Shown here: positions 12,393 to 23,370 of the stretch, one piece after another
Layout of the letters: the number at the start of each line of letters is the position of its first letter
Position numbering within the stretch: position 1 is the stretch's first letter
Assembly (NCBI GenBank): GCA_003991915.1
Contig: RQTK01000058.1
Coordinates: 864,397 to 928,396, forward strand
Reading direction: 5' to 3'
From: Elysia chlorotica
Taxonomy: Eukaryota; Mollusca; Gastropoda; Plakobranchidae
Length of the DNA: 64,000 nt
The notes under the pieces: generated by a model
What the model saw: only the letters and a program-made list of their open reading frames with translations
The model's database searches: none
What the model was told of the DNA's origin: nothing
Translations under genes and position numbers: made by a program

Positions 12393-14885
12393 ATGTCGGC
12401 TAACTCGAGCGAAGGGCCCGAGGGCGCCCAGTCCCCGGACCCTGAGACCTTCATCTTCAGCCCTGTAGCGCTGCCGGACCCGCTGCGCTATGTGTATGTC
12501 ACTTACCTGCTGCTCATCCTCGTGATCGGAGTGCCCGGGAACATCCTCATCGCCCTGGTCTACGGCCGCACCAAGTCCAAGAACACGTGTGACTGGTTCA
12601 TCCTGTTCATGAGCGTCACAGACTGCACCGTGTGCCTGCTGTCCCCCCTCCTGCACTTACGTTACGAGCTCCAGATTAACGCGCCGTGGATGAGAGGGCC
12701 TCTCTGCGGCATAGAGCACTGGCTCCAGCTCACGGCCATGCTGTCCAGCTGTCACTACCTCACGGCAATAGCCATCGACCGCTACGTGAAGATATGCAAC
12801 TCACGGCTCCCAACCCTGACACCAAAAATGGCGCCCTATGCATGTCTCCTGAGCGTGATCTCTAGCGCGCTGATCTGTGTCTACCCGTCTCTGGAGAGTT
12901 TCCACAGCGACGCCTGCGGAATGTTCGACCCACGCGGGTTTGAAACGAGCCGGAAAGTTTACTTCACTCTGATTTTTTTTGGTTTTGTGATCAGTTTTAT
13001 TTTAGTAACGTTTGCCTACTGGAATGTTTGCAAACAAATTTTTGTAAAAGTAAAAGCCAAACAGAGACTTATGGAAAACAACGGACTTCACACGCTAACT
13101 AAGAGCGAGCATGTTGAGGAGACAGAGGAATCTCACCAAACAGAATCCAGAGGTTCTCCCTGTAACAGGCTTGTTTCAAGACTAATCAAAGCTGTTCGGG
13201 GTGGGTTTTGTTGTGGAAGGCACGATAGTAAATCATTCACTAAGTCCTCAATGCAGACTGAGATCAATGAACAGTTTGCTCTTACTAATACCCATTGCTT
13301 AAATAGAAGTAATCTGAGCTTGAACTCCGACGATTCTTTGGTAGAGAAGAACCAAACAGTGCCAGTAAAAACCAATGAATATGGCGATGATCATATGATT
13401 TCCCACGATAAAGTTAACAGTAAAACGCAGGAGAAAGAAAACACTGCACCTAGCGCTTCTGAAAATCATGAGGCATTTCTACGAAAAGACGAAATGAACG
13501 ATAGCTCCGTTTCAGCAGTACATCCAGCGCAACAAAACAACGTTGGTGTGGGCGAGACCAAACTGACCTTACTGAGCCTGACGAGTGCTTCTTGGCCTTC
13601 AACAGAAGAAGAGCCGACTCCCTCGGCTGATGTGCCCGTCTCTTTCTATCTGGAAAATCTTCTATCACAAGCTCAGAATGGTGAATTGAAAAGTCAAAAC
13701 AACAAACTCCTGGAAATAAACCCTGTACTGAAAACTCGAGATCAAAGTAAAATGTCATGTCCGTGCAATATAGAGGTAAATAAAATAGAATTTCTCAGAG
13801 AGAAACCAATTAACTTTGATGGGACGAGTGAAACTGTGGGACCCAATGTGCTTGATAGTAAATTGTCACTTTTCGAAGACACAGAACCATGCAGTATTTT
13901 GTCTATGGACAACCTAAAGCATTCCTTTGTTGAGTATTCAGTGGGTGCGGGTGGTGTTCGGCTTGTTAGAACTTCTGTCCTGAAACACAGCAGATCGCAG
14001 CCTCTGCCGTGCTCACTCCAGTCCGAACCTGAGACCAATGCACCAGGCGTCTCAGTTGTTCCACATTGCCACTGCCCAAACTCCGTAGTTTCAAACCAAT
14101 CAAGAACTGCATTTAGCCCGGGGCATGATTCTGATATCACAGCTTATAAACAATCTAGTCCTTTGGAGTTCAAACGAAGCATTAGTGTAGATGGCCTTGT
14201 GTACATAAACCCTTTGCGTATTCGCGCTTTCCGCGCCAGTGCTCGCACCAAAACTCATGTATCTCCGCAAATCCAAGAGGTTTTGGAGGTTCAAAACTGT
14301 ACCAACAATGCGCAGAGTCCACTACTAGGGGGTACAGTAAACTTAGAGACAATCCAACATCTCGGTTTGGAAGATCAGGTGCTAAAAGTAGATCGAACAT
14401 TACCATCTGTGGCCAAAGTCGAATCGGTATTGGACACTGTGGATAAGATTGATCTTGATCCCACGAGTGTCATCGTCGCCTCCCCAAAGAACGTAATAAA
14501 TTCCCTAGACATCCAGCAACCCCTTCTTGTCCCTGAAGAGACAAACCATAAGCCTGAAAAATCGATTCCAACACCATCAAGGCCAAATAAAGCTCCGTGC
14601 GACAAAAAGCCACAGGGTTCTCTCGGGCAAAACCTAACGGTTCCTTCGCGGAAACAGCCCCCTAGTTTGAAAAGTTTAAAACATACCAACAGCATTGATT
14701 CCGGAACTGGCTGGTGCACGCGAGACGAGGATGAGATTGAGGAGGACTTGCCGACCGGCTCCTTCATGAAGAAGTGGAGGTCACAGGTGCGCCGCAAGGC
14801 CAAGTCCAGGCAGAGGAAAGGACTAACGTCTTCGGGAAAGTCCATGTGTAGTAGCACAGGCAAGCGTTTCGCTAGGGAGAGGCAG
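12393..14885 (+). CDS. Class A (rhodopsin-like) GPCR, exon 1: TM1-TM5 and giant loop 3
   Basis: This exon encodes the first 831 residues of a plasma-membrane receptor. N4 sits in an N-glycosylation sequon. TM1 is about 33-57 with Gly-Asn at 49-50. TM2 carries D77. C105 and C175 can form the usual TM3-loop 2 disulfide. DRY is at 129-131 and TM5 at about 188-210. Residues from 211 to 831 form an unusually long third intracellular loop, rich in Ser, Thr and acidic residues, turning basic (KKWRSQVRRKAKSRQRKG) just before TM6. The exon ends in phase 0 at CAG|GTAAGC. Reading on adds only 14 residues and a stop, so the frame is incomplete without a TM6-TM7 exon. Two candidates lie downstream. The ligand is not recognisable; I call it an orphan. 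The start is the first ATG before the N-terminal sequon and TM1. Confidence 0.9.
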
Positions 14886-17716
14886 GTAAGCTGGATCTGG
14901 TGCGATATTGGTGCTCTTGCAAGCTGCTAAGTTGATCTTCTTGCAAGTAGCGGTATAATATTTTTTAATTTGAAATGACATAATCACTGTAACTTCGTTT
15001 CTTCTTTTTCTTCTCATCTCTTGTTCTCAGTACTCGGTACATTTACTGTATTCTCTGTGGCTTCTTTAAAACCTATCTGTTTATAAGATTTAAATATTCC
15101 TCAAACGAAAGAGAGTATTATTTATAACAGTGTTCGCCCTGTCATATTTAGAAGAAGCAAGTACATGTACCGTAAAAATCTGGTAATTGATCTCGTATCA
15201 TATATTTGCAAGCACGACAACAGTAATTGATTCCAAGCCCTGGAACAGTGAGCAGTGAGTGGGGTTGTTTTCTTTTTCGGTGCAAAAAAACGAGTCAAAG
15301 TCTCTGATTCTCAAGTCATTTCCCGATTGCTTTTTAGCTTAATATTACTAAGAAACGCATCATAAAGAAGCTTTCTCAGCCGACATCATTGTTTTTACCG
15401 GATAGTTTTCTTTGCTTGGTTTCTTCATCGTCACTCATTATTTATATCAAAATAGGTTGGTGGAAAACTAGATCTAGATCTAAACATGTCTTCGAAAATT
15501 CATGTTTTCTAGCCATGACAGACAAAAGTATAGATCATGTAAGGTAATGCAAATGTCCTCTTTTTGTTGGATTTGTGTTGGTACATTTGTTTTTGTTTTG
15601 TGCGTTTGTGTGCTTTGACGTCTTTTGTGTGTGTTTATTTATCATATTACACTAAATACTTTAGAGGCCGATTCGTTTGTTTTGTTCGTTTTATTTTGCT
15701 TCAGGTGTTGTTGGTTTTGGTTAATTTTAGAAGACATAAGTTGATACTGTCTCTCCAGTTGGAGCTAAAACTTACTGAAACCTTTAGCTGAAAAGTCTTA
15801 AAAAAAAATAAGGAATTTCCCTATACCCTGTGGGTTCCTTGGTAATTAGATTTGAATATTTGTGGCACTGCCTCAGAGGTACTATTTCTGATTAATTCTT
15901 TTATCAAGGCTCGCTTTCTTTACAAGTAAAAGCGCTCATGGCATTAATATCTAAGTATCGACAATGTAGATAGCCTAACTGTTAAATATTTGGGATATTG
16001 ATGGTGACAAATGTGCACAGAGACTATCAAGAGTACTCGTTAGCGTGCACAACTTTGCTACAATCTACATTTTGAAGTTAATGGACGGTTATTCTCTCTA
16101 TAAAGTGCCTGCGGTTTTATCTTGTATAAGGTGCTTTGTTTTGTTTTTATAAATACCATTGTAGTTCATCGCTTCTTATCTTGTGAACACAAGTTTACTT
16201 AAGTACATCTTACCTCAATATTCACATATAAATACAAACCTAATCCAGAAAAGGGATTGTGAAATTTGTAAAATCTTTTTTTTTATGATTTTCATGAAGA
16301 TACATCCCACAGCAACCTGTTCAACTCTTACATATTTGACCCATTTTTTTCTTTAATGTTCGTTTCAACATTTTTTTTTTTCAATTAGATTACAATGTAC
16401 ACACATATGCACGTCCGTTCTTACATGATGAACACTATTCTGTTATCAAAAACTCATGGGCTGAATTATCTTTATTCTTTTTTCTATCTTAATAATTTAG
16501 GAGAATGCAATTATGATTTATACATTACTTTCATTTTTACAACCTGAATCGCCAATAGAGTATGTCATTGTGTGGCAACATAAAAATTATGGACTTAAAA
16601 CAAATTCTAGCTAATTTATAACTTTTTTTTTTGGTAGTCTTCTCAAGATTTTTTGCGGAAAATAAGTTAAGCTGCCTTCATCTCTAGCCAAGACACGTAT
16701 GCCTAAAACGGCTGAACTCTTTGACATGAGACCGTTTTAAAAATTCCTTGGTTTCAACCTTATGGTGTTCTGCGTGTGGCGTATTTAAGCAATCGCTAGG
16801 ATCTCGGTTTAGAAGAAGTAACTACCACCGAGAGTTTTTTTTTGTTTTGTTTTTTTTTTCATCCCGCGCTTAGGTTCCTTGTCATTATTAGAAGTGTGGT
16901 GTGTTAAGAAACTCTCCTTTTTACATTATTTTTGGTATTCTTTTAAGTTGTTTTTATATCTGCATCTCTCGTCCTCGCAAACTAATCTATCAATCATCGA
17001 AAATAAGTGTCTCTATAGGTTGTTTGTCTTCCGTCTTGTGATTATTACTATGGTTTTTAAAGGGTTTTATTGCCTTGATCTGTTTCTTGCATGTTTCGAG
17101 GTGTTTGTATTTTTTGGTTTGGGCACGCACACATGGAAATTCACATTTTTCAATTCGTTTTGCGCACGTATATTAAGATTTTACTCTTTTTATTATAATG
17201 TACGTGTCTTAGATTTTTTCTTTAAGTTTCATTCTTACTCAAAATTACTGCCCTGAACTATCACACTCTTTGATTGGTACATGTGGTTCGCCTTATCAAA
17301 ATGTACAGATTTTATTTGTTAATGGATAATAAGACTCAATATTTTGTCACCAGAGATTTAATTGGTCTAAGCATTTCAGGTTTTGACTTTTCGTTTTGCA
17401 AATATTTGTCTGGATACAGCATGGTTAATTTTCTGCTATGTAAACAATTAATTTTAGTTGTGTGGTTCACATAAAAATGATTTACAGTAGGTACAAATTT
17501 TGATACATATATACACACTTATATAATATTTTCTTCATGCGTGTCGTATTGTTTGTTTTTAAATTTTAATAATTTTCAAAATCCATTGGGTGTTGTGTGC
17601 ACATTCTTTGTCCATACTCCACTCCCGCTTTATTTTTTCCCCATTTAACGTCCCTCCCCCCTCCCACACCTCCCACCTACCGACACCGCCCCCTCGCTCC
17701 GTGTCCGGGCGGGCAG
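14886..17716 (+). other. Receptor intron to first alternative last exon
   Basis: AT-rich and T-rich on this strand, with no conserved frame. Starts GTAAGC and ends in a long C-rich tract with GGGCAG at 17711-17716. If unspliced, it would truncate the receptor after TM5 plus 14 residues. Confidence 0.75.
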
Positions 17717-17965
17717 ATGACCACGCTGGTGACGTGTGTGTCGGCAACCTTCGTGCTGCTGTTGGTCCCTGGCTGGCTCTACTACCTCACGGCGTTCTAC
17801 GCGCCCGGCTTGCTGGTCAACCACACCGTCACGGCCACCATGGTCTACGCCAGCAGGGTATACCTGTGCAACTTCGTCATCAACGTGATCCTGTTCTACC
17901 GCTACCACCCTCACTATCGCGAGGCTGCACATAGATGCTTCGCCCGCTGCTGCTGTTGGAGATAA
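17717..17965 (+). CDS. GPCR alternative last exon A: TM6-TM7 and Cys-rich tail
   Basis: It encodes 82 residues and a stop, joining exon 1 in phase 0. TM6 includes VSATFVLLLVPGW, followed by a loop with an NHT sequon. TM7 ends NFVINVILFY, then a short helix-8-like segment (HPHYREAAHRCF) and a Cys cluster (RCCCWR) that could be palmitoylated. It aligns almost without gaps to the exon at 21025-21303, sharing V-[ST]-A-T-F, P-x-W, a loop-3 Pro, an Asn in TM7 and P-x-[FY]-R. The two are duplicated exons. The acceptor has a strong C-rich tract. AATAAA hexamers lie at 18887 and 19489. The resulting receptor would be 913 residues. Confidence 0.85.
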   Translation: MTTLVTCVSATFVLLLVPGWLYYLTAFYAPGLLVNHTVTATMVYASRVYLCNFVINVILFYRYHPHYREAAHRCFARCCCWR

Positions 17966-19045
17966 TGGAGGGGTGTTGGGTGTCTGGAAACTTGCATTAG
18001 GTGAAGAACGCCTGTAGCAGCAACACGTCATTTTCTCTCGGTTTAAAGCATTTGACATCGAGCATAATGGTTTGAATAACATCTTTCGTGTGAAAGGCCA
18101 GTTAATTAATGGGATTGCATATTAATGGTGGCGCCCAAAACCAGTGCTACTTCAAGAGAGAGCTTTGAACTCGTTTCCTGGTTGAAGAAAAAGAACTCAA
18201 CATTGACCAAAACAGAAAGAGATAGAAACGGAGAGGATGTATTGAAAAGCCATCGCTTTCATGAGATTCAATATTACAGAGTGATGCCTTATCCTCACAT
18301 GGTAGGTTGCTATAGAAATTTTTATTGTTATTTAGATTTCGATTGTCTTCAGGAAAATTCGCATGGCTCTATTGAAATTTTAAACGTTGGCCTTTCTCAC
18401 GATAAACATCATTGCCCCCTCTGTTATGCATACGTTAACATCTCAGATTAGCATACCAGTACACGACACAGTGGTGAGAGGTTTTTTATTCCGACTAGTT
18501 GGTCTTCAAGAGCACCCTTGTAGACCAAAGAAAACGTAAAAATACGCATGCCTTTTTTTCTAAAACATCATTTTACATTATCATTTTAAGTTTTGTTTTC
18601 CTGTTTATTTTTCACTCTCTTGTCAAATTACAAATCAATATTTTTTTTTCAGTTTATAAAAGCTTGCAAAAATAGAAGACTACACGACCTGTCGTTTTTT
18701 TATCTTATAATCTTTGTTGGCTTTTACTTGTTGGTTGGTTGTTTTTTGGTATTTGTTGTAGTTTTTTTTCTCTTTTGTATTTTACTCTGCATGCCTTTTA
18801 ATTTTTGTTTATTCTGATCAACTCTATTAAAATATTGCCCCTTTTCTTTGATTGTTTTGTCCTTAATGTAGACATCGGCTGTCTCTAATAAAGAGAATGG
18901 GAAGGACAATAAAGTAATTATCTTATTAAAGAAATTCCTTGCTGGTGAAATTAATACATAACTGCTTTTGTTTTGTGCATCTTTAAAGCATCGCGAGGCT
19001 TGCACAGAATCCAAAGGTCATCAAACAAGTTACTATGGTTTATAT

Positions 19046-19128
<83 letters not shown>

Positions 19129-21024
19129 CGCTGTATGTGTTTTCCTGTGTGAAAAAATCCTTTTCCTGGAGCTACCATAATCGTCTTTACTATGTATACA
19201 ATGATGTAATATTTGACATTCCTACATCTGATCTCATCCATTCGTTTTATTTAGAATTATTATTTAAAGCTGGCCCTTGCTGCTGTTGCCCTTAGTGAGG
19301 TCCACAGGCGCGCAGACAACGCTGTAGAGGGAATGGGTGGGGGCTTGAAACAAACCGATCCAGAGTTTATTAAATTACGACTTTATAAGGCTAATATAGG
19401 CTTCTTGGGTCTGTTCTGGATTTTGTTTTGTTACGTTTTATGGGTTGTTTCTTTATGTTTTTTGTGGTTGTGACTGAATCTTGGGTTGAATAAAAATAAT
19501 TATGTATTTCTAGTTAGTCTTTTTTTAATAGTTGTCATAAAAACAAGGAAAAAGTGTGGCTTCTTTAATCAGCGCATTTTTAAAATCATTTTTCTTGGAA
19601 GTTGCTTTTCATGTCCACTTGTCTAAAAATGTAACTAAGAACTCTTTGAGTGAAGTATAGCAAAATCAATGAAGAATGACTGACTGCTATGAAACAAAAG
19701 GGTTGCTAGCGTTGATCATGAATTATTCATTTTTCATTTTTTTTAGTTCGCAGAAACTACTGTGCATGCTGATGTAATATCAATCACTTAAGTTCGTGCG
19801 TCCTGTTGATTATGTAAAAACAATATTGATTTGATTAATGGAATTATGATTATTGAACTGTGCTTCTTTTGTTTGTTTTTTTCCTCCGATACGTGAGTAC
19901 CGGTAAACTGGTTTGTTGTAATATTTGCTGTAGCGGTGGTAAACCAAAGTATTTGTAGAACTTTGACTTACCGCCCCTTGTGTTTATCATGTTGTGAAGT
20001 AAATGGAAAAGGCTTTTTCTGTATTTCTGGTGGCAAGTTGTCTCTCGTGTTCTCGGAGTTGCGTATCTTACTTGTTTCTCAGTATTCTTAGTATTATTGT
20101 ATCTAGGCTTTTTCACAAATCTCACGCACATACATGCGTGATAGATAAACATCCAGACAAACATTTTTAATTTACGAAAGATGCAAAAAAATAAGTAGAT
20201 GTCATCATTAATTTCGACATGTTAAAACGCCAGAATGCAAGGGTTTGACTAACAAATAATTGGTAGAATGCACTCCATCAACAATTAAACCTGTTCATCT
20301 TTATATAATAATATTTTAAAATGAGAACATTTTATAAACGCATTTTGAGGGTGTAATTACTGTTTATTATGTGATTGATATATAACATTCAGTTTTAGTG
20401 AGAAATGCATAAAGAGGTGAAGGTTTATAACAAAATAATTATGAGCATCCTTGTGTTTTTTATTGTAGAGTTGTTTTATGTGCCAGTGTTAGAAATGTTG
20501 AAGTGCCTATTGAGTTTACCTGAACAGTTGAAGTGATAATATTGAGATAGAAAGAAAAATAAATGAGCACCCGAAGGACTCGAGACAACTGCTATGTGAA
20601 GGATAGCCTATTTATTAAAGGCACATATTCACATATATTATGATGTAACGGAGTACTTTTTGTGGACGTAACATTATGGTCAGTGTTCCTTGGTAGTTAA
20701 TAACACTGTAAAAATATTAATGAGATCAAATTTGATGGTGGTGAGAAGGAGGAGGAAGGCGTGGTTGATAAGTAGGTGATGGGGGATGAGGAAGAGGAAT
20801 TGAAATGGTCAATACTAACATATAGATCACTACAATGCTTATCAAACGGGTATCCCCGTATTCTTTTGCAAGATTTAAACCGGGCGCAGTATAGAGCTGA
20901 TAAATAACATCTGCTTATTACTGCAAACAAATTATCCGCTGAAAATCTTTGTACAATCCCTGCAGCTGGCATTAATGTGTAATTTTAATAAAACTACTCT
21001 GCTTGTCCATTGTTTGTCCGCCAG
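17966..21024 (+). other. Interval between the two alternative receptor exons
   Basis: It would hold the 3' UTR of the exon A transcript and the distal part of the intron for exon B. AT-rich, with a (TC)n run and no conserved frame. It ends with a pyrimidine tract and CCAG at 21021-21024. Confidence 0.6.
19049..19125. repeat. (TC)n microsatellite
   Basis: A pure TC run of about 75 bp, inside the putative 3' UTR or intron of the receptor gene. Confidence 0.97.
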
Positions 21025-21303
21025 ATCACGTTCATGTTGATCTCAGTGACCGCCACGTTCCTGTTCGCCTCTGCGCCGTCCTGGGCCATCTGGGTGGTCC
21101 TCATGTGGGAGCCCAGCGTGCTGGACAGAGGCCTCAGTTCCAAGCTCCTCGTGGTCATCACAGTGGCCGTCAACCTGCTCAACTACATCTCCAGCTGGTT
21201 CATCATCTACGCCTTCAACCCGAGCTTCAGGGTCAAGTGTCGGAACCTGGTGCCCTGCCTGCCGATTGGTAAGGCCAGTGAAGACAATGAAGTAGACGTG
21301 TGA
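21025..21303 (+). CDS. GPCR alternative last exon B: TM6-TM7 and acidic tail
   Basis: It encodes 92 residues and a stop, in phase 0 with exon 1. TM6 includes VTATFLFASAPSW and TM7 ends NYISSWFIIYAF, followed by NPSFRVKCRNL, a conventional helix-8 start. The tail is acidic and ends EVDV, which fits a class II PDZ-ligand pattern (inference). It is one residue longer than exon A across the TM core and clearly homologous to it. The acceptor is TTTGTCCGCCAG. AATAAA hexamers lie at 22183 and 22506. The resulting receptor would be 923 residues. Alternatively the gene could simply be mis-assembled around one real and one decayed exon, but both frames are open with good splice sites. Confidence 0.85.
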   Translation: MTFMLISVTATFLFASAPSWAIWVVLMWEPSVLDRGLSSKLLVVITVAVNLLNYISSWFIIYAFNPSFRVKCRNLVPCLPIGKASEDNEVDV

Positions 21304-21339
21304 AGCTGTTGATTGGTCGCTGCTGGATCGACCACAGTC

Positions 21340-21530
21340 TAGAGGTCCCAGTTATGAACGCTAAGGTCACAATGCGTCGGTGTTGCAGGCGCCAAATGTC
21401 GAGCGTAGTTTTGCCGATTGTTAGGTACCGGTTCAAATCCACGATCGGGGTAGACTATTTGTCTGATTTTCTTTACTACTGGTCAGGCAGGTGTCAGTGT
21501 AATGTGGTCGACTGAGACAGGATTCCTGAT
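21340..21530 (+). mobile_element. Diverged tRNA-headed SINE-like copy
   Basis: A canonical B box (GGTTCAAATCC, near 21430) is followed about 60 bp on by GTGTCAGTGTAATGTG (from 21491). That block recurs in the next copy and, on the other strand, in the SINE at 34983-35226. Boundaries are not resolved. Confidence 0.5.
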
Positions 21531-21639
21531 TCGCCTTCGTTTGACAGCGCATGGTGCGAGAGGTCCATGTTAAACACTCTAAAATACGACGGCTCTCATA
21601 ATTGCTCTGGAATAGGGGGCATACGTGTTGTTTTTTAAT

Positions 21640-21800
21640 CGTATTAGGGGGCGAAGTTACCCAATGACAGAGCGAGCGAGCTCTACTCGATACGTAACCT
21701 ACCAGGTTTGAGCCCCAGCCTGACCGCTGTCGTCGGGTCTGTGTCAGTATTATGTGAATGACCAAGTACCGGGTATTGTGTCGTAGGGCCTCATTGAATC
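21640..21800 (+). mobile_element. Second diverged SINE-like copy
   Basis: It starts near GGGGGCGAAG, with a B-box-like GGTTTGAGCCC at about 21705, then TGTGTCAGTATTATGTGA from about 21740. It has the same order of parts as the preceding copy and lies in the same orientation. Confidence 0.5.
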
Positions 21801-23287
21801 AAACTTTGAATACGGACAGAGGTTAAAAAAGGAGAAAGGTTAACAAAATTTAAATAAGAAGAGTGGTTTATAAATGTAACTAAGGAGAGAGGTTAAAAAA
21901 CTTAAATAAGGAGAGAGGTTCGGTTTCTCTGGTGAAAGATTTGTTTTTAGTATTTGTAATTATTTTTACCCCAGAGTTAATTTGAAGGATTCCCATCGTC
22001 ATCGAGATTTATTGTAATTATGATTCGATTCTCTGTGTGAAAACCGATATACTCTTTAATGTAGTTTTCTACTCCAAAGGCTTATTTGGGTCTCATGTGA
22101 TGTGAGAAACTTTTTCAACGATAAATTTTAATGTATCGAAAAAATGAAAATAATTATGTTTGAATTTTGTTTATTGCATTACAATAAATGTTTTATTGTT
22201 CAAACTTTTTGTGTTGCGGTGTAACAAAACGTAGTTTTTTTTTCTGAGTAGCTCTATTCCCTTTATGATTGTTCAGAAGTTGGTGTTTTTCGGACGCTTG
22301 CATGTATAATCGTACAGTTTTTGGTACTTGTTAATTCCTTCATTTCTACACGGTAGAGAAACGAGAATGATAATTTGGTAAAATGTAGTGTTACCTGAGG
22401 TAGGCTGTTTGCGAATAAAAGAAATGTTTTCTTTCCATTAATGTTTTGCTTTTTTTACTTAATCTGATGTTGTAGTTTTTGTTCAACATTGCATTTCAAC
22501 ATGGGAATAAAACATTCCTCTAAGCGCATGCATAATTGTTCTAAATCATATCGTGATTAAGACAAAAGTAGGCCTACACTTAAAACAACTAACAACTGGA
22601 GATTCGATCGTTTTAACAAAAGAGGCATAAGATGAAATGCCAGGTTATTGTTCAAAGATACTGAGTTTATGACCATTGGCATGATTTTGGTATGATTGTT
22701 TTGCATAAATAACATGCTTTAAAGTTAACCATAATGGTATTTTTTATATATTGACTTTTAATCATTGTGTACAACAAAAATTTTCAGTCTCATATTTTGT
22801 TTCTGCAAAATTTAAAATAAATATGAACGAAATATGTGTCTTCGACTTACCATTTTGTATGGATGAATGAACAGATCATGTGTGCTTCCTCAGTAAAATG
22901 AACGGGGTCCTTCTCTAACGTTCTTAACACTTTAACATCAATAAGTGTAGGAAATAATGAGATACAGTCTTTAACCAGCATCCGAGGACTATTCGATGTC
23001 GAGAGTGGATTCTCATCTTTGCGAACAGAACCAACGCAAACACTTTGCTATTTTACATTTTACCTTGATACACCAATCAGGATCAAATGTGTGTGCTCCT
23101 AGAGACAATTAAGATTTAGATTCGAATCTTTCGCCAATCTTGCAAAGAGTAAAACCGCTTAATGGTGTATTAATTTATCTGACTTTCTTTTTTGTTAATG
23201 AGAATAATTAATTATGATTTTGATGTAACAAGTTTTAGGTACGATATAAACATATATTTTGTTGCTTCATTTTGTTCTTGGATGTTA

Positions 23288-23292
23288 CTGTT

Positions 23293-23329
<37 letters not shown>

Positions 23330-23370
23330 TGTTGTTGTCGTCGTCGTTGTTGTTTTGTTGTTGTTGTTTT
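23288..23370. repeat. (GTT)n microsatellite
   Basis: GTT run with a short GTC interruption. Confidence 0.95.

Noticed and set aside
14886..14930. The 845-codon open frame ending VSWIWCDIGALASC
   Set aside because: The last 14 codons read into an intron after a good GTAAGC donor. A five-TM product is less likely than splicing to a TM6-TM7 exon.
18125..18451. 108-codon plus-strand frame after exon A as a gene
   Set aside because: No conserved motif, no splice partner, and it lies in the likely 3' UTR.
21375..21450. Possible tRNA gene around GGTTCAAATCC
   Set aside because: No proper A box or acceptor stem. The downstream block is shared with other SINE-like copies.
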